From: Longimicrobiales bacterium
Lineage (GTDB): Bacteria > Gemmatimonadota > Gemmatimonadetes > Longimicrobiales > Gaopeijiaceae
DNA: 55,040 nt
Assembly: GCA_028278645.1 (NCBI GenBank)
Contig: JANQDZ010000028.1
Span: 1-55,040, forward strand
Direction of reading: 5' to 3'
Shown: one piece after another, positions 18,496 to 26,618 of the stretch
Position numbering within the stretch: position 1 is the stretch's first letter
How the letters are laid out: the number at the start of each line of letters is the position of its first letter
Notes under the pieces: generated by a model
Seen by the model: only the letters and a program-made list of their open reading frames with translations
The model's database searches: none
What the model was told of the DNA's origin: nothing
Made by a program: the position numbers and the translations under genes

Positions 18496-18795
18496 ATGAA
18501 CGAGCACGAGAATGATACCAGACTGCCGGATCAAACTGGCGACCTGACAACCTTTGAGCCGGGCGGGGCGGGAACGTCCGAGAGGAAAGGTGACCTGGTT
18601 GTGGATCTCACTGGAATCACTGAGCTCGACCTGGCCAGCTTGGCCCTGTTGTTGACTGCGCAACAGAAAGCCGAACAAGAAGATAGAGACGTTTGGCTGG
18701 TTGGCGTCCCACTCCACGTCTGGAAAGCCCTGAATGCCATGGGGCTGGGACGGTTCTTCAAACCCTTCCCCGTGTCCGGGGAGGTGGCCGTCTAG
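18496..18795 (+). CDS. STAS-domain protein (anti-sigma factor antagonist-like)
   Basis: A 99-residue protein whose residues 35-95 form a STAS domain: strand LVVDLTG, helix LDLASLALLLTAQQKAEQ, strand VWLVGVP and helix VWKALNAMGLGRFF. Members such as SpoIIAA bind anti-sigma kinases and are switched by phosphorylation of a Ser/Thr in a D-S-S/T motif. Here that motif reads E-L-D-L-A-S, so the usual phosphorylation site is shifted or absent. The ATG has GGAGGG upstream. It stands alone and ends at a strong hairpin terminator. No partner kinase is in the window. Confidence 0.7.
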   Translation: MNEHENDTRLPDQTGDLTTFEPGGAGTSERKGDLVVDLTGITELDLASLALLLTAQQKAEQEDRDVWLVGVPLHVWKALNAMGLGRFFKPFPVSGEVAV

Positions 18796-18825
18796 GACGA
18801 CGTCCTCATCTGGGCGGGAATCAGC

Positions 18826-18857
18826 CGGCCCCCCACCCAAGTCCGGGTGGGGGGCCG
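18826..18857 (+). terminator. Rho-independent terminator after STAS gene
   Basis: A perfect 13-bp GC-rich stem (18826-18838 with 18845-18857), six-base loop, then TTT. It starts 31 bases after the STAS stop. The short T-run means it may also act for the convergent M28 gene. Confidence 0.75.
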
Positions 18858-18944
18858 TTTCCGACTGTGGCCACTTTTTTCCGTCCGCAGATCTCAGAAA
18901 AGTGTCCTCAATGGAGGACGCTCTTCCGTCGGAGCCGGTGCAGG

Positions 18945-20471
18945 TCAGCCCCCCATATCCACGATTTCCTCGTAGCTGGCAGGATCCCACTGAGGCTTTT
19001 CTGCCGCGTTGCCCAGTTCGAGTCCCAAGTGGAACATCAGCTTCGTCACGTTGGTGGCCTTGGTGATGTCCATCTTCTCTACTTCGTCATCCACCCCGTG
19101 GTAGTCCTCATGAATGCCGCAGAAGAAGAAAAGGACGGGAACCCCCCGACGGGCGAAGTTGAAGTGGTCCGATCTGCGGTAGAAATTCTGATCGGGCCAG
19201 ATGTCATCCGACGCGGTCAGGTTGAGCTCCGGGTGTTCGGCATTCACCCGGTTCAGCGTCTCACCCAGGTCCGAGTGCTCCTTCCCGATGACCACAATGG
19301 AATCGGGTGCGTTCCGAGAGATCATGTCGGCGTTGAGGTTCGCTACAAGCTCCCCGGGCGCCACGCCGGGGTTCTCGGCGTAGAACCGGCTACCCCATAG
19401 GCCGCTCTCCTCGCCACTCACCGCCAGGAACACCATCGAGCGCTTCGGACGCTCCGCCATCATTGAGAAGGCCTCCGCCAGTTCAACAACCGCGATGGTG
19501 CCGGAAGCATCGTCGTCGGCGCCGTTTCGAATGCTGTCACCGGCCTCATTCGGGGTGGTGGGCGCCACATGGTCCATGTGCCCGCTGTAGACGATGTACT
19601 CGTTCTTCAGGGTCGGGTCGCTCCCTTCCAGAATCGCCACAGTGTTCGGCATGTCGAACCCATCCAGCTCCTGAGTGGCCGTGTTAACGGTGAGTTCCAG
19701 GCTCGGGACATCCACCACCGCCACGGCGCCTCCACCCCGAGCCATGAGGGAGGAGAGTTGGATGCCATGGTCCGCCAAGACCGATCCCAGAACACCTTCC
19801 CGAATGCTCAACATGGCCGGCCCTCCTCCAGCCCCATCGTTCCAAGGCAGGAGCCTTTGGGTCCGGTTCCGAGAGCGGTCCACAGCCTCCGCCCACGCCT
19901 CGTCGCTACTTTGGTCAACCATGATCACCGAGGCCGGCTGGACGTTCGTCAGGCCCCTGGGGAAGCGGATCCGTCGTCGGCCCGACGTCTGAGCTGAAGC
20001 TGAGGGAACGATGACGAGGTGTTTACCGGAGAGTTGCTCAGGCGGGAGGTCCTGGGCGTCTGCGAGATTCCCCACAATGAGAGCGACTGGACCGGAAGCC
20101 CCACCTGCCGATGCTGTTATTGGGTAGACATCGGTCCCGAACTCCAGGCTCGGGCCCCCAGCGAACTCGGCTGAGGAACCTTCGAAGTCCATGGCCAGTT
20201 CCCGGACTTTATATGCCTGGATGAAGCTGCCGTCGTCCCCACCCGGCTCGAGCCCGTACTTCTCGAACTCCTCTGCGATCCATTCGGCCGTCATGGTCAA
20301 CCCGGGACTCGGATTGTATCGGCCCATCATGGAGTCGTGGGCAATGATTCCGACTTTGTGGAGAAAGTCCGCTTCGGTGATGGACGCAACCGCTTCGTCC
20401 GCGGGGACCCCGCGTTGGCACGCCAGGAGGCCGGGGGCGGCGAGGAAGGCCAGAAGTGCTAACCGTCTCAT
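18945..20471 (-). CDS. M28 family zinc peptidase, exported lipoprotein
   Basis: A 508-residue lipoprotein (lipobox LLAC after about 17 residues). Residues 100-280 are a PA-like insert and the C-terminal half is the M28 di-zinc aminopeptidase domain. Metal ligands are visible in order: YSGHMDHV, NGADDDASG, SGEESGLWGS, LNADM and RRSDHFNF. It should remove N-terminal residues from peptides in the periplasm. The ATG at 20471 has AGGA eight bases upstream; an upstream start at 20495 would only lengthen the signal. It follows the M14 gene on the same strand and could be co-transcribed with it. Confidence 0.9.
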   Translation of the reverse strand: MRRLALLAFLAAPGLLACQRGVPADEAVASITEADFLHKVGIIAHDSMMGRYNPSPGLTMTAEWIAEEFEKYGLEPGGDDGSFIQAYKVRELAMDFEGSSAEFAGGPSLEFGTDVYPITASAGGASGPVALIVGNLADAQDLPPEQLSGKHLVIVPSASAQTSGRRRIRFPRGLTNVQPASVIMVDQSSDEAWAEAVDRSRNRTQRLLPWNDGAGGGPAMLSIREGVLGSVLADHGIQLSSLMARGGGAVAVVDVPSLELTVNTATQELDGFDMPNTVAILEGSDPTLKNEYIVYSGHMDHVAPTTPNEAGDSIRNGADDDASGTIAVVELAEAFSMMAERPKRSMVFLAVSGEESGLWGSRFYAENPGVAPGELVANLNADMISRNAPDSIVVIGKEHSDLGETLNRVNAEHPELNLTASDDIWPDQNFYRRSDHFNFARRGVPVLFFFCGIHEDYHGVDDEVEKMDITKATNVTKLMFHLGLELGNAAEKPQWDPASYEEIVDMGG

Positions 20472-20523
20472 GATGAAGTCCTCGGTTTGGGGCAAAGCCC
20501 GGGAGCTCGGATCAACATTTTAT

Positions 20524-22173
20524 TTATCTAGCGGAACCAGGTTGGAAGGATAACCCGGGGCCCTTTTCGGGTACAGAACGCTGAATCGGATATGGCTCAC
20601 CGGCCCTGAGCGTTTCGTTGAGGAGACCCCAGGCAACCAGGCCATCGTCGGACCGCGGTTCCAACAGCCTGAACACGACCCTGGCAAGGGGTTGGTCCAT
20701 GGGCACCATGACCGTGCCATGAGCGAGGGCCGCCGGTTGAGGGGGACCATAATCTCCCCACACCTGCTGGGCCTGGTGGCCTTGATATTCCCTCTGGGAA
20801 GTCTGGACCGAATCGACCTGAAACTCCTCCACCTCCAACCCGGGCGGGGCCTCCTGGACCACCATGGTCGTTACTCCATGGGCCCGGAGGAGCTCGATGA
20901 CCCCGGTGAGGTCCGCAGGAACGAAATAGGCGGGGGGAACCTCCTCCACCTCTGTGGGCCGGAAGCTCCCGTACTCATACATCTCCGTGGGGGTCTGGGT
21001 GTCCGTTCTCAACAGCATCCGCTGCCCGGATACCGGGTTCTCTTCTTCGATGACGTCCCCCATGAGAATGGTCACCGGGGCGTCGGACCGTTCGGCTTCG
21101 AACTGAACGCCCATCGCCTCGCCGACGATTGATCTGGCATCCGCCCGTTCGGTCCGGGTCCGGATCTCCGTGGCGTTCTGGTGGCCGAACTCGATGATCT
21201 CACGGGTGAACCAGTAGGAGATTCCGATCCTCTCCTCGAACGATGCGTAGGAGTATGCCTCCCCGAGGATCCCAAACCGGTTTCGCAACCCGATGTAGTT
21301 GCTCACGTACCTGGGCTGGTGACTGAACGTATACCATCCGGCCTCTCGGTCTCCCCGGGCCGGCCTGGCCCCCCCGTAGTAGTACATGTCCCAGCCGGTG
21401 GCCTCTTTCACCGCTCGTGTGACTTCCGGCAGCCATTGGCCCCTCAGGTACCCGTCGATCTCTTCGGGAGTACCGGGCGGGAGCGGAGGTGCATAGGTCA
21501 GGTGATAGCCGTGACGGGAGCCGTTCGTCGTGTGGAGATCCACCGACAGGTGGGGATCGTAGGAGGAATAAAGTGCCACCAAAGCCCGGGATTCAGGGGC
21601 GTCGAGTTTCATCTGGTCACGGTTGAGGTCCAGTCCCATGGCATTCGGCCGCTGCCCCATGCCTTCAACCGGGCCGTGTTGCCCTCGCCGGTTCGTGGGG
21701 CTCACCCTCTCGTTTCCATCCGGGTTGTAGAGGGGTGCGATAAGCAGTACCAGGGAATCGGCCCACTGAGCGTGGCGGCCGGCGGCCAATTCCCTGAGGA
21801 GGATCAGGAGCGCTTCCTTCCCCGAGATCTCGCCCGCGTGAATACCGCCCTGGACATAAAGCCGGGTTTTCCCGGTACCTTTTACGGTTTCCGGGGAGGG
21901 GTCGTCCACGTCACCCACCACCACCAGGGGGATGGATCGTCCCTCCGATGAGGTTCCCATGCTCGTCAGATGGAGCCTCGAGGCCCCCTCCGTCACCTCG
22001 TCGAGGAACGCAACCAGATCGTCGTACCGGGTGGTCTGTCGATAGTCAGTCCTCTCCGCGGCCGTGAGCGGAGCTTGGGGTTCCTGGGCTTCGAGAGATG
22101 CGGGGGTGCCGAGCAGGAGAGACCAAGCCAACAAGCCGGGTATTCCCAGCCGGAGGGGCGCGGGAGTCGTCAT
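20524..22173 (-). CDS. M14 family zinc carboxypeptidase, exported
   Basis: A 549-residue protein with a signal peptide (LLAWSLLLGTPASLEAQ) and an M14 zinc carboxypeptidase domain in residues 40-330. The zinc motif is HAGE in GGIHAGEISGKEA, followed by NPDGNER, the DLNRDQMKLDAPES substrate region and the third ligand in SVDLHTTNGS. A C-terminal domain of about 200 residues of unknown type follows. I chose ATG 22173 because GAGGTG precedes it and the signal peptide starts there; the much longer upstream frame lies inside the anti-sigma gene. With the M28 enzyme it forms an exported peptide-degrading pair behind a sigma/anti-sigma module. Confidence 0.88.
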   Translation of the reverse strand: MTTPAPLRLGIPGLLAWSLLLGTPASLEAQEPQAPLTAAERTDYRQTTRYDDLVAFLDEVTEGASRLHLTSMGTSSEGRSIPLVVVGDVDDPSPETVKGTGKTRLYVQGGIHAGEISGKEALLILLRELAAGRHAQWADSLVLLIAPLYNPDGNERVSPTNRRGQHGPVEGMGQRPNAMGLDLNRDQMKLDAPESRALVALYSSYDPHLSVDLHTTNGSRHGYHLTYAPPLPPGTPEEIDGYLRGQWLPEVTRAVKEATGWDMYYYGGARPARGDREAGWYTFSHQPRYVSNYIGLRNRFGILGEAYSYASFEERIGISYWFTREIIEFGHQNATEIRTRTERADARSIVGEAMGVQFEAERSDAPVTILMGDVIEEENPVSGQRMLLRTDTQTPTEMYEYGSFRPTEVEEVPPAYFVPADLTGVIELLRAHGVTTMVVQEAPPGLEVEEFQVDSVQTSQREYQGHQAQQVWGDYGPPQPAALAHGTVMVPMDQPLARVVFRLLEPRSDDGLVAWGLLNETLRAGEPYPIQRSVPEKGPGLSFQPGSAR

Positions 22174-22337
22174 GATCCACCTCATATAACCGTTTGTCAC
22201 TGACCGTGGATAGGGTTGTTCCCCGGTATCCACCGCGTCGGAGCGGGAGCCAAGGTATCCCCTACTCCGAGGGGGTGTCCACTCGGTGCGGAGGAGGGTT
22301 GGCCGGCCGGGGATCCAATCGGGGATTCCGCCGGGCC

Positions 22338-23672
22338 TCAGCGGATCATCTTCAGGAGGGCTTTCAACTGGTCCTCGTCGGTGGGACCCCTGGCCACCAG
22401 GAGCCCTCTCTCCCGCTCCATGACGACCTGGTTCCATCCTTTGGGCAGGGAGGCCTCCAAAACGTTGGCGTAGGCTCGCCTGCCGGGCATCTCGTCCACC
22501 GGGTCTTCGGCACGGGCGTAGCGGAGCTGCATGTCCGTCCCCATGAGGAGACCGAGATAGTGGAGCTCGAGGGTGTCCCCGGGCGAAAGTAGTTGTCGAA
22601 TTACAAGGGCTCTCTCCCCCGGCACCCGCTCCTCCCATTCCACGGAGGCAACCTCCAGCACAGGCACGGCCAGGCCCGGCACCCCCAACAAAGCCTTGAC
22701 CGAGTCGGAGACCCGGGAGCTCGTTGGCACAGCTTCCGCCCCCGCCGCCATCATGAAGTCCGAGACAGCTCTGGGGGAGGCCGCCCGAGCACCGATGGAG
22801 TCGGCTATGGGCAGCGCCGTTACCACTAGCTCTTCCAGGGCGAGAGCCTCCGACCGGAAGCCGGCGACGGTCGCCGAGTCTACCCTCTCGGCGGCCACGG
22901 TCGTGTCCCCGGGACGCTGGGCACCGGTGGAGTCCGGCTGGAGGACGGCCCGCCGTTCGGCCTCACCGGTTGCCGCCCCCGGTACAGCTTCAAACTCGGG
23001 AACCTGTGGTTGGGCCACCGCAGGAGCCTCCCGCTGTCGGCTGGCGGTGACGACGACGTCTTCGCGAACGACCGAATCCGGGGTCGCCTGACGGATCGGG
23101 TCGCGACCGAGCTCTTCGGCTGGCTCCTCATCCGTCTGCCGGCGACCGGTGACCACCAGGGCTTCATACTGAAGAGAATCGGAGCCGAGGGTCGTAAGGA
23201 GGTCTGCTTCCTGATCCTCGATGATCCCTTCCTGGACCGGGGCGACCTCCAGGCGATCCAGCGCACCGGTAGGCCGTCCGTCCATGGGAATGGTCTGCCA
23301 AACCTGGCCACCCATCCACCCCACTCCCAACGCAAGGACGATGGTGGCGGCCCAGGCCATGGGGAGCCCGCGGAGAGGGCCGCGGTATTGAGTCTTCCGG
23401 GCGGCTACCTCTTCCACAGCGCCGGCCTCCGGGCTGGGCGCTTCGGCTCTCTCCCGAAGCTCCTCGAAAGTCGGCAGGCCCACCTGGGAAAGATCGGGCG
23501 TTCCCAGAATCTCCGACGCCCTCAACCGGACAGATTCCTCGTCCTGGAGCCGTTCCCTACACGCCGGACAATCGGCGAGGTGGTCCCGAACCTCATCCCC
23601 ACGACCCTCTGGTAGCAAATCGAGGGCGCCGTCCAGGAAGGCGTGGAGTTCCCCGTCAGTTACGTGCCGCAT
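22338..23672 (-). CDS. Zinc-finger anti-sigma factor with three TonB-box-like motifs
   Basis: A 444-residue membrane protein. The N-terminal zinc-finger anti-sigma domain has the ligands in HLADCPAC (His31, Cys35, Cys38). A single membrane helix lies at about 105-126, and a long periplasmic part of over 300 residues follows. This is far longer than usual. It holds three copies of the pattern E-x-[LV]-V-V-T-[GA]: EALVVTG (170-176), EDVVVTA (204-210) and EELVVTA (280-286). These match TonB boxes of outer-membrane receptors (E. coli BtuB DTLVVTA, Cir ETMVVTA). The disordered, Ala/Pro/Glu-rich sequence around them would leave the boxes accessible. Residues 360-444 form a small folded-looking domain. 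ATG 23672 overlaps the sigma gene by 17 bases, so the pair is coupled. Confidence 0.85.
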   Translation of the reverse strand: MRHVTDGELHAFLDGALDLLPEGRGDEVRDHLADCPACRERLQDEESVRLRASEILGTPDLSQVGLPTFEELRERAEAPSPEAGAVEEVAARKTQYRGPLRGLPMAWAATIVLALGVGWMGGQVWQTIPMDGRPTGALDRLEVAPVQEGIIEDQEADLLTTLGSDSLQYEALVVTGRRQTDEEPAEELGRDPIRQATPDSVVREDVVVTASRQREAPAVAQPQVPEFEAVPGAATGEAERRAVLQPDSTGAQRPGDTTVAAERVDSATVAGFRSEALALEELVVTALPIADSIGARAASPRAVSDFMMAAGAEAVPTSSRVSDSVKALLGVPGLAVPVLEVASVEWEERVPGERALVIRQLLSPGDTLELHYLGLLMGTDMQLRYARAEDPVDEMPGRRAYANVLEASLPKGWNQVVMERERGLLVARGPTDEDQLKALLKMIR

Positions 23673-24162
23673 GATCCTTCTCCATCTCCTGGTGGGCCTC
23701 CACAAGCCTCTGCCTGGCCCTGGCCAGGGTGGTGCCAATCGCGCCGGGGGAGAGGTCCGTCACATCCGCGATCTCCCGGTAGCTCAAACCTGCATCCCAT
23801 AACAGGAGCACCTCCCTGTCCCTTTCCTTCAACCCGTCCAACGCTGCCCGAACCTGGGCCCACTCTTCTTTAGCCAGAACAGCCTCGTCTGGCCTCGGGC
23901 TCCCCTCGACCTCCTCCGCCTCGCTTCGTAACAAAGCCAGATGTCGTTTCCGGCGCAGGACGGTCCTCGCCTCGTCTCTGGCCAGGTTGGTTGCAACCTT
24001 AAAAAGCCAGGCCCTGGGGTTTTCAGGATCATGGCGGAGGGCTCTTACAAAAACCTCCTGGGCCAAATCCCTGGCCCGTTCCATGTCCCACACCTTTCGG
24101 TGGAGGAACCGTACCAACTCCTCGAAGCTGGTTCGGTAGACCTCACCCCAATCCACTTTCAC
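23656..24162 (-). CDS. RNA polymerase ECF sigma factor
   Basis: A 168-residue compact ECF sigma factor. Region 2 is at about 8-75 (FEELVRFLHRKVWDMERARDLAQEVFVRALRH, then PRAWLFKVATNLARDE). Region 4 is at about 110-160 (LKERDREVLLLWDAGLSYREIADV, then GAIGTTLARARQRL). It overlaps its anti-sigma gene and precedes the M14 and M28 peptidase genes, which may belong to the same transcript or regulon. Given the TonB boxes in the partner, it may answer to TonB-dependent uptake. Confidence 0.92.
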   Translation of the reverse strand: MKVDWGEVYRTSFEELVRFLHRKVWDMERARDLAQEVFVRALRHDPENPRAWLFKVATNLARDEARTVLRRKRHLALLRSEAEEVEGSPRPDEAVLAKEEWAQVRAALDGLKERDREVLLLWDAGLSYREIADVTDLSPGAIGTTLARARQRLVEAHQEMEKDHAARN

Positions 24163-24325
24163 CGGCTGAATTATCTCCGAGGTTCAGGGGATCGATCCCG
24201 GGCCGCGGACCCAAACCAGAGCCACTTTCCATACACTTGCCTGCTAGCTCTGGTCCCTCTGTGGGGAGATGACGTTCCTCATTCCTCAGTTTGCACAACC
24301 GGGGGATCATGTCATACAAAAAGGA

Positions 24326-24360
24326 GACGGTCCGCCGGCCAAATCAGCCGGCGGACCGTC
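24326..24360 (-). terminator. Rho-independent terminator after DUF4097 gene
   Basis: A perfect 14-bp stem (24326-24339 with 24347-24360) with a seven-base loop. On the minus strand the stem is followed by TCCTTTTTG, so it ends the minus-strand operon whose last gene stops at 24405. It also separates that operon from the next sigma factor gene at 24162. Confidence 0.85.
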
Positions 24361-24404
24361 CCTTGGGATTCTCCGGGTTGGAGGCCGTTCGCCTCCGCCT
24401 CAGC

Positions 24405-25286
24405 TCATCCGCCCCGTCTCAGAATGAAGACCTTCCCCCCGAAGGTTTCAACTTCAATTTGGGCTGAACCGGTCCCCAGCTCGAAGGTCAGCTCCTTCTG
24501 GTTCAGACCTGGGATCCCACCTTCCTCCGTCGCCTCGGTGGGGGCCCCCGGGAAGTCCACCTCGATGTCCCCGGCCAACGTCATGACCTCCACTTCGGCG
24601 TTGATGTTGGTCGGGAGGTACAACCGGATCTCCCCTGCATGACTGCCGAAGCTGTAGCTCCCACCGTCCAGGATGTCGCCGTCGAACCTCAGAGATCCCC
24701 CCACCGTTCCGATCTCTACGTCGGAAGAGGTGATCCCCTCCAGGGTGAGGGTGGCGCCAACGCTCTCAGCGTAGATGTCACCCGCGCAATTCCGGATGGT
24801 CACGGCTCCCGCCACCCCTCCGACTTCCAGATCGCCCTGAGCACCCTCGACATCGATGGTTCCGTTCACCGAACCAAGGACAATCGATCCACGGCCTCCC
24901 GCAACACGGATGGGCCCGTTCACGTTCCCTACTTCCACTTCACCCCCAGCACCCTGAATGTCCACGTCCAGGGCCACGCCCTCCACCGACAGGTCGAAGT
25001 TCCGCGGCATGGTGATCGAGAAGTCGATGGAGAAGTCGAAGTCCTTTCCCTTTTCCAGGTCGGGGTTGACAGAGATGGTGCTACCGGAGCGCTCCACCTC
25101 CACCGAAATGTCGCCGGAGTGCTCGGCCCGGATCTGAACCGCGTCGCGATCCCAGGTCCTGACCACGACCTCACCCTGGATATTCTCGACCTCCAGCCGG
25201 GTTGCCCCCGATGCTTGGACGATCGTGTCCGTGGGTTGGATCAAAACCGCAGCACTCAAAGCGCCAACTACGATTCCGGTGAGCAT
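24405..25286 (-). CDS. DUF4097 beta-helix-like exported protein
   Basis: A 293-residue protein with a short signal-like N-terminus and a DUF4097 domain built of about ten repeated beta strands of the type G-x-hydrophobic-x-V (VEVGNVNGPIRVAGG, IVLGSVNGTIDVEGA, LEVGGVAGAVTIRN). Such repeats usually fold as a right-handed beta-helix. No activity is established; the genes are often last in sigma/anti-sigma operons, as here. GAGGAAG precedes the ATG. A terminator follows 45 bases after the stop. Confidence 0.85.
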   Translation of the reverse strand: MLTGIVVGALSAAVLIQPTDTIVQASGATRLEVENIQGEVVVRTWDRDAVQIRAEHSGDISVEVERSGSTISVNPDLEKGKDFDFSIDFSITMPRNFDLSVEGVALDVDIQGAGGEVEVGNVNGPIRVAGGRGSIVLGSVNGTIDVEGAQGDLEVGGVAGAVTIRNCAGDIYAESVGATLTLEGITSSDVEIGTVGGSLRFDGDILDGGSYSFGSHAGEIRLYLPTNINAEVEVMTLAGDIEVDFPGAPTEATEEGGIPGLNQKELTFELGTGSAQIEVETFGGKVFILRRGG

Positions 25287-25304
25287 GGTCTTCCTCTATT
25301 GTCC

Positions 25305-25967
25305 TCAGGTTTTGGCGTAAACCGCCATAGCTGCGGTGCGCAGCAGTTCCATTTTCTTCCGAAGGTTGTCGGCCAGGAACCGTTGGAGCATTGGGCTCGC
25401 AGGGTCCTGCCTCACCGCGTCGCCAGCTTCTTCGATGGCCTGGTCGATGGTACCCAGGCTCTCCTCGAGGACCCTCACGGTTTCCGGATCCAGGACCTCC
25501 CGACCGGTTTCCAGAACGGTTTCGAGGTCGGCGACGGCCTCATCGTAGCCACCGTAAGCCTCCTCCCATCCCACAAATTGAGCCGGGGTCCGGACTCCGG
25601 AATCGCCGACGCTCGCCGGACCGGGGGAGCCGGATAGGAACGTCCACACGATTCCCCCGGAGATCACCATGAGGGCGATGCTAGCCGCCAGGAGTTGCCA
25701 AGCCGGCAGGCTGACGCGATGCCGGGCACGCTTCTCCACCGCTCCGGAGTTCTCAATCCGCCAAGCGATCTGAGGCCAGAGGTCCCGGGAAGGAGTCGCT
25801 TCCACCGGGAGGGATCCAAGATCTTCGGCGAGCTTGGAGAGACGAGCCAGCTCCCCACGACATACCTGACACCCTTCCAGGTGGCCCCTGACTCGCTCCT
25901 CCTCCTCCCGGTCCAGAAGACCTTCCCGGAAGTCATTGAGTGCGCCGTCTTCGACATGCCGTGTCAT
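25305..25967 (-). CDS. Zinc-finger anti-sigma factor
   Basis: A 220-residue membrane anti-sigma factor. The N-terminal zinc finger has its ligands in GHLEGCQVC (residues 28-36). One membrane helix lies near 88-112 (WQLLAASIALMVISGGIVWTF). The periplasmic part (residues 115-220) is a helical hairpin rich in Glu and Leu (ADLETVLETGREVLDPETVRVLEESLG), resembling coiled-coil sensor domains. It overlaps its sigma factor by four bases (ATGA) and is followed after 18 bases by the DUF4097 gene. Confidence 0.88.
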   Translation of the reverse strand: MTRHVEDGALNDFREGLLDREEEERVRGHLEGCQVCRGELARLSKLAEDLGSLPVEATPSRDLWPQIAWRIENSGAVEKRARHRVSLPAWQLLAASIALMVISGGIVWTFLSGSPGPASVGDSGVRTPAQFVGWEEAYGGYDEAVADLETVLETGREVLDPETVRVLEESLGTIDQAIEEAGDAVRQDPASPMLQRFLADNLRKKMELLRTAAMAVYAKT

Positions 25968-26536
25968 GAGTCCAGCTTCTCCCTCATCATCTTTCGAGCC
26001 CTGTGGATCTGTGCCTTCACCGTCCCGAGAGCCACCCCCTGCATTTCGGCGATCTCGTCGTACTTGTACCCGTAGATATCTCGGAGAACCACCACCCTAC
26101 GGGCACCTTCAGGGAGGCTGGCGATGGCTCGCTCGATATCCAGCCTCGTTCCGGGAAACTCGGTTTTTACTCTCCCGAGGTACTCGCCCGGATCCTCCAC
26201 CAGCTCCTCACGGGATTCCCTTCGACCTCTTGTCCGTCCCGCTTGGAGCACCACGTTCACCGCGAGCCGGTGGAGCCACGTCGTGAACTTGCTTTCTCCC
26301 CGGAAGCTTCCGAGCCGCTCCCAAGCTCTGACGAAGACATCCTGCGTCAGCTCTTCAGCCCGCTGTGCGTCCCGGGCCATCCTAAGGCAGAGCGCGTAAA
26401 CCCGCCCCACCAACCTCCGGTAAAGGGCTTCGAAAGCTCTCGAATCCCCGGATTGGGCTCGCTCCACCAGAGCCCCGGTGGTCAACCCACTCCACACATC
26501 CGCCGATTCCCCGCTGACCAGCGGGACCGCGCCCAT
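25964..26536 (-). CDS. RNA polymerase ECF sigma factor
   Basis: A 190-residue ECF sigma factor. Region 2 reads FEALYRRLVGRVYALCLRM, AEELTQDVFVRAWERL and FTTWLHRLAVNV; region 4 reads LPEGARRVVVLRDIYGYKYDEIAEMQ and LGTVKAQIHRARKMM. The ATG at 26536 has GGAG five bases upstream; a TTG at 26572 would add twelve residues. It starts the operon sigma/anti-sigma/DUF4097, which ends at the hairpin at 24326-24360. Confidence 0.92.
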   Translation of the reverse strand: MGAVPLVSGESADVWSGLTTGALVERAQSGDSRAFEALYRRLVGRVYALCLRMARDAQRAEELTQDVFVRAWERLGSFRGESKFTTWLHRLAVNVVLQAGRTRGRRESREELVEDPGEYLGRVKTEFPGTRLDIERAIASLPEGARRVVVLRDIYGYKYDEIAEMQGVALGTVKAQIHRARKMMREKLDS

Positions 26537-26618
26537 TCCTTCTCCGGAAGAGTGTTCCTTCTTCTTCACCAACTTTGATCCCGGGAAAAGTGGGTTTGTT
26601 TACACTGAGTCGGATTCG

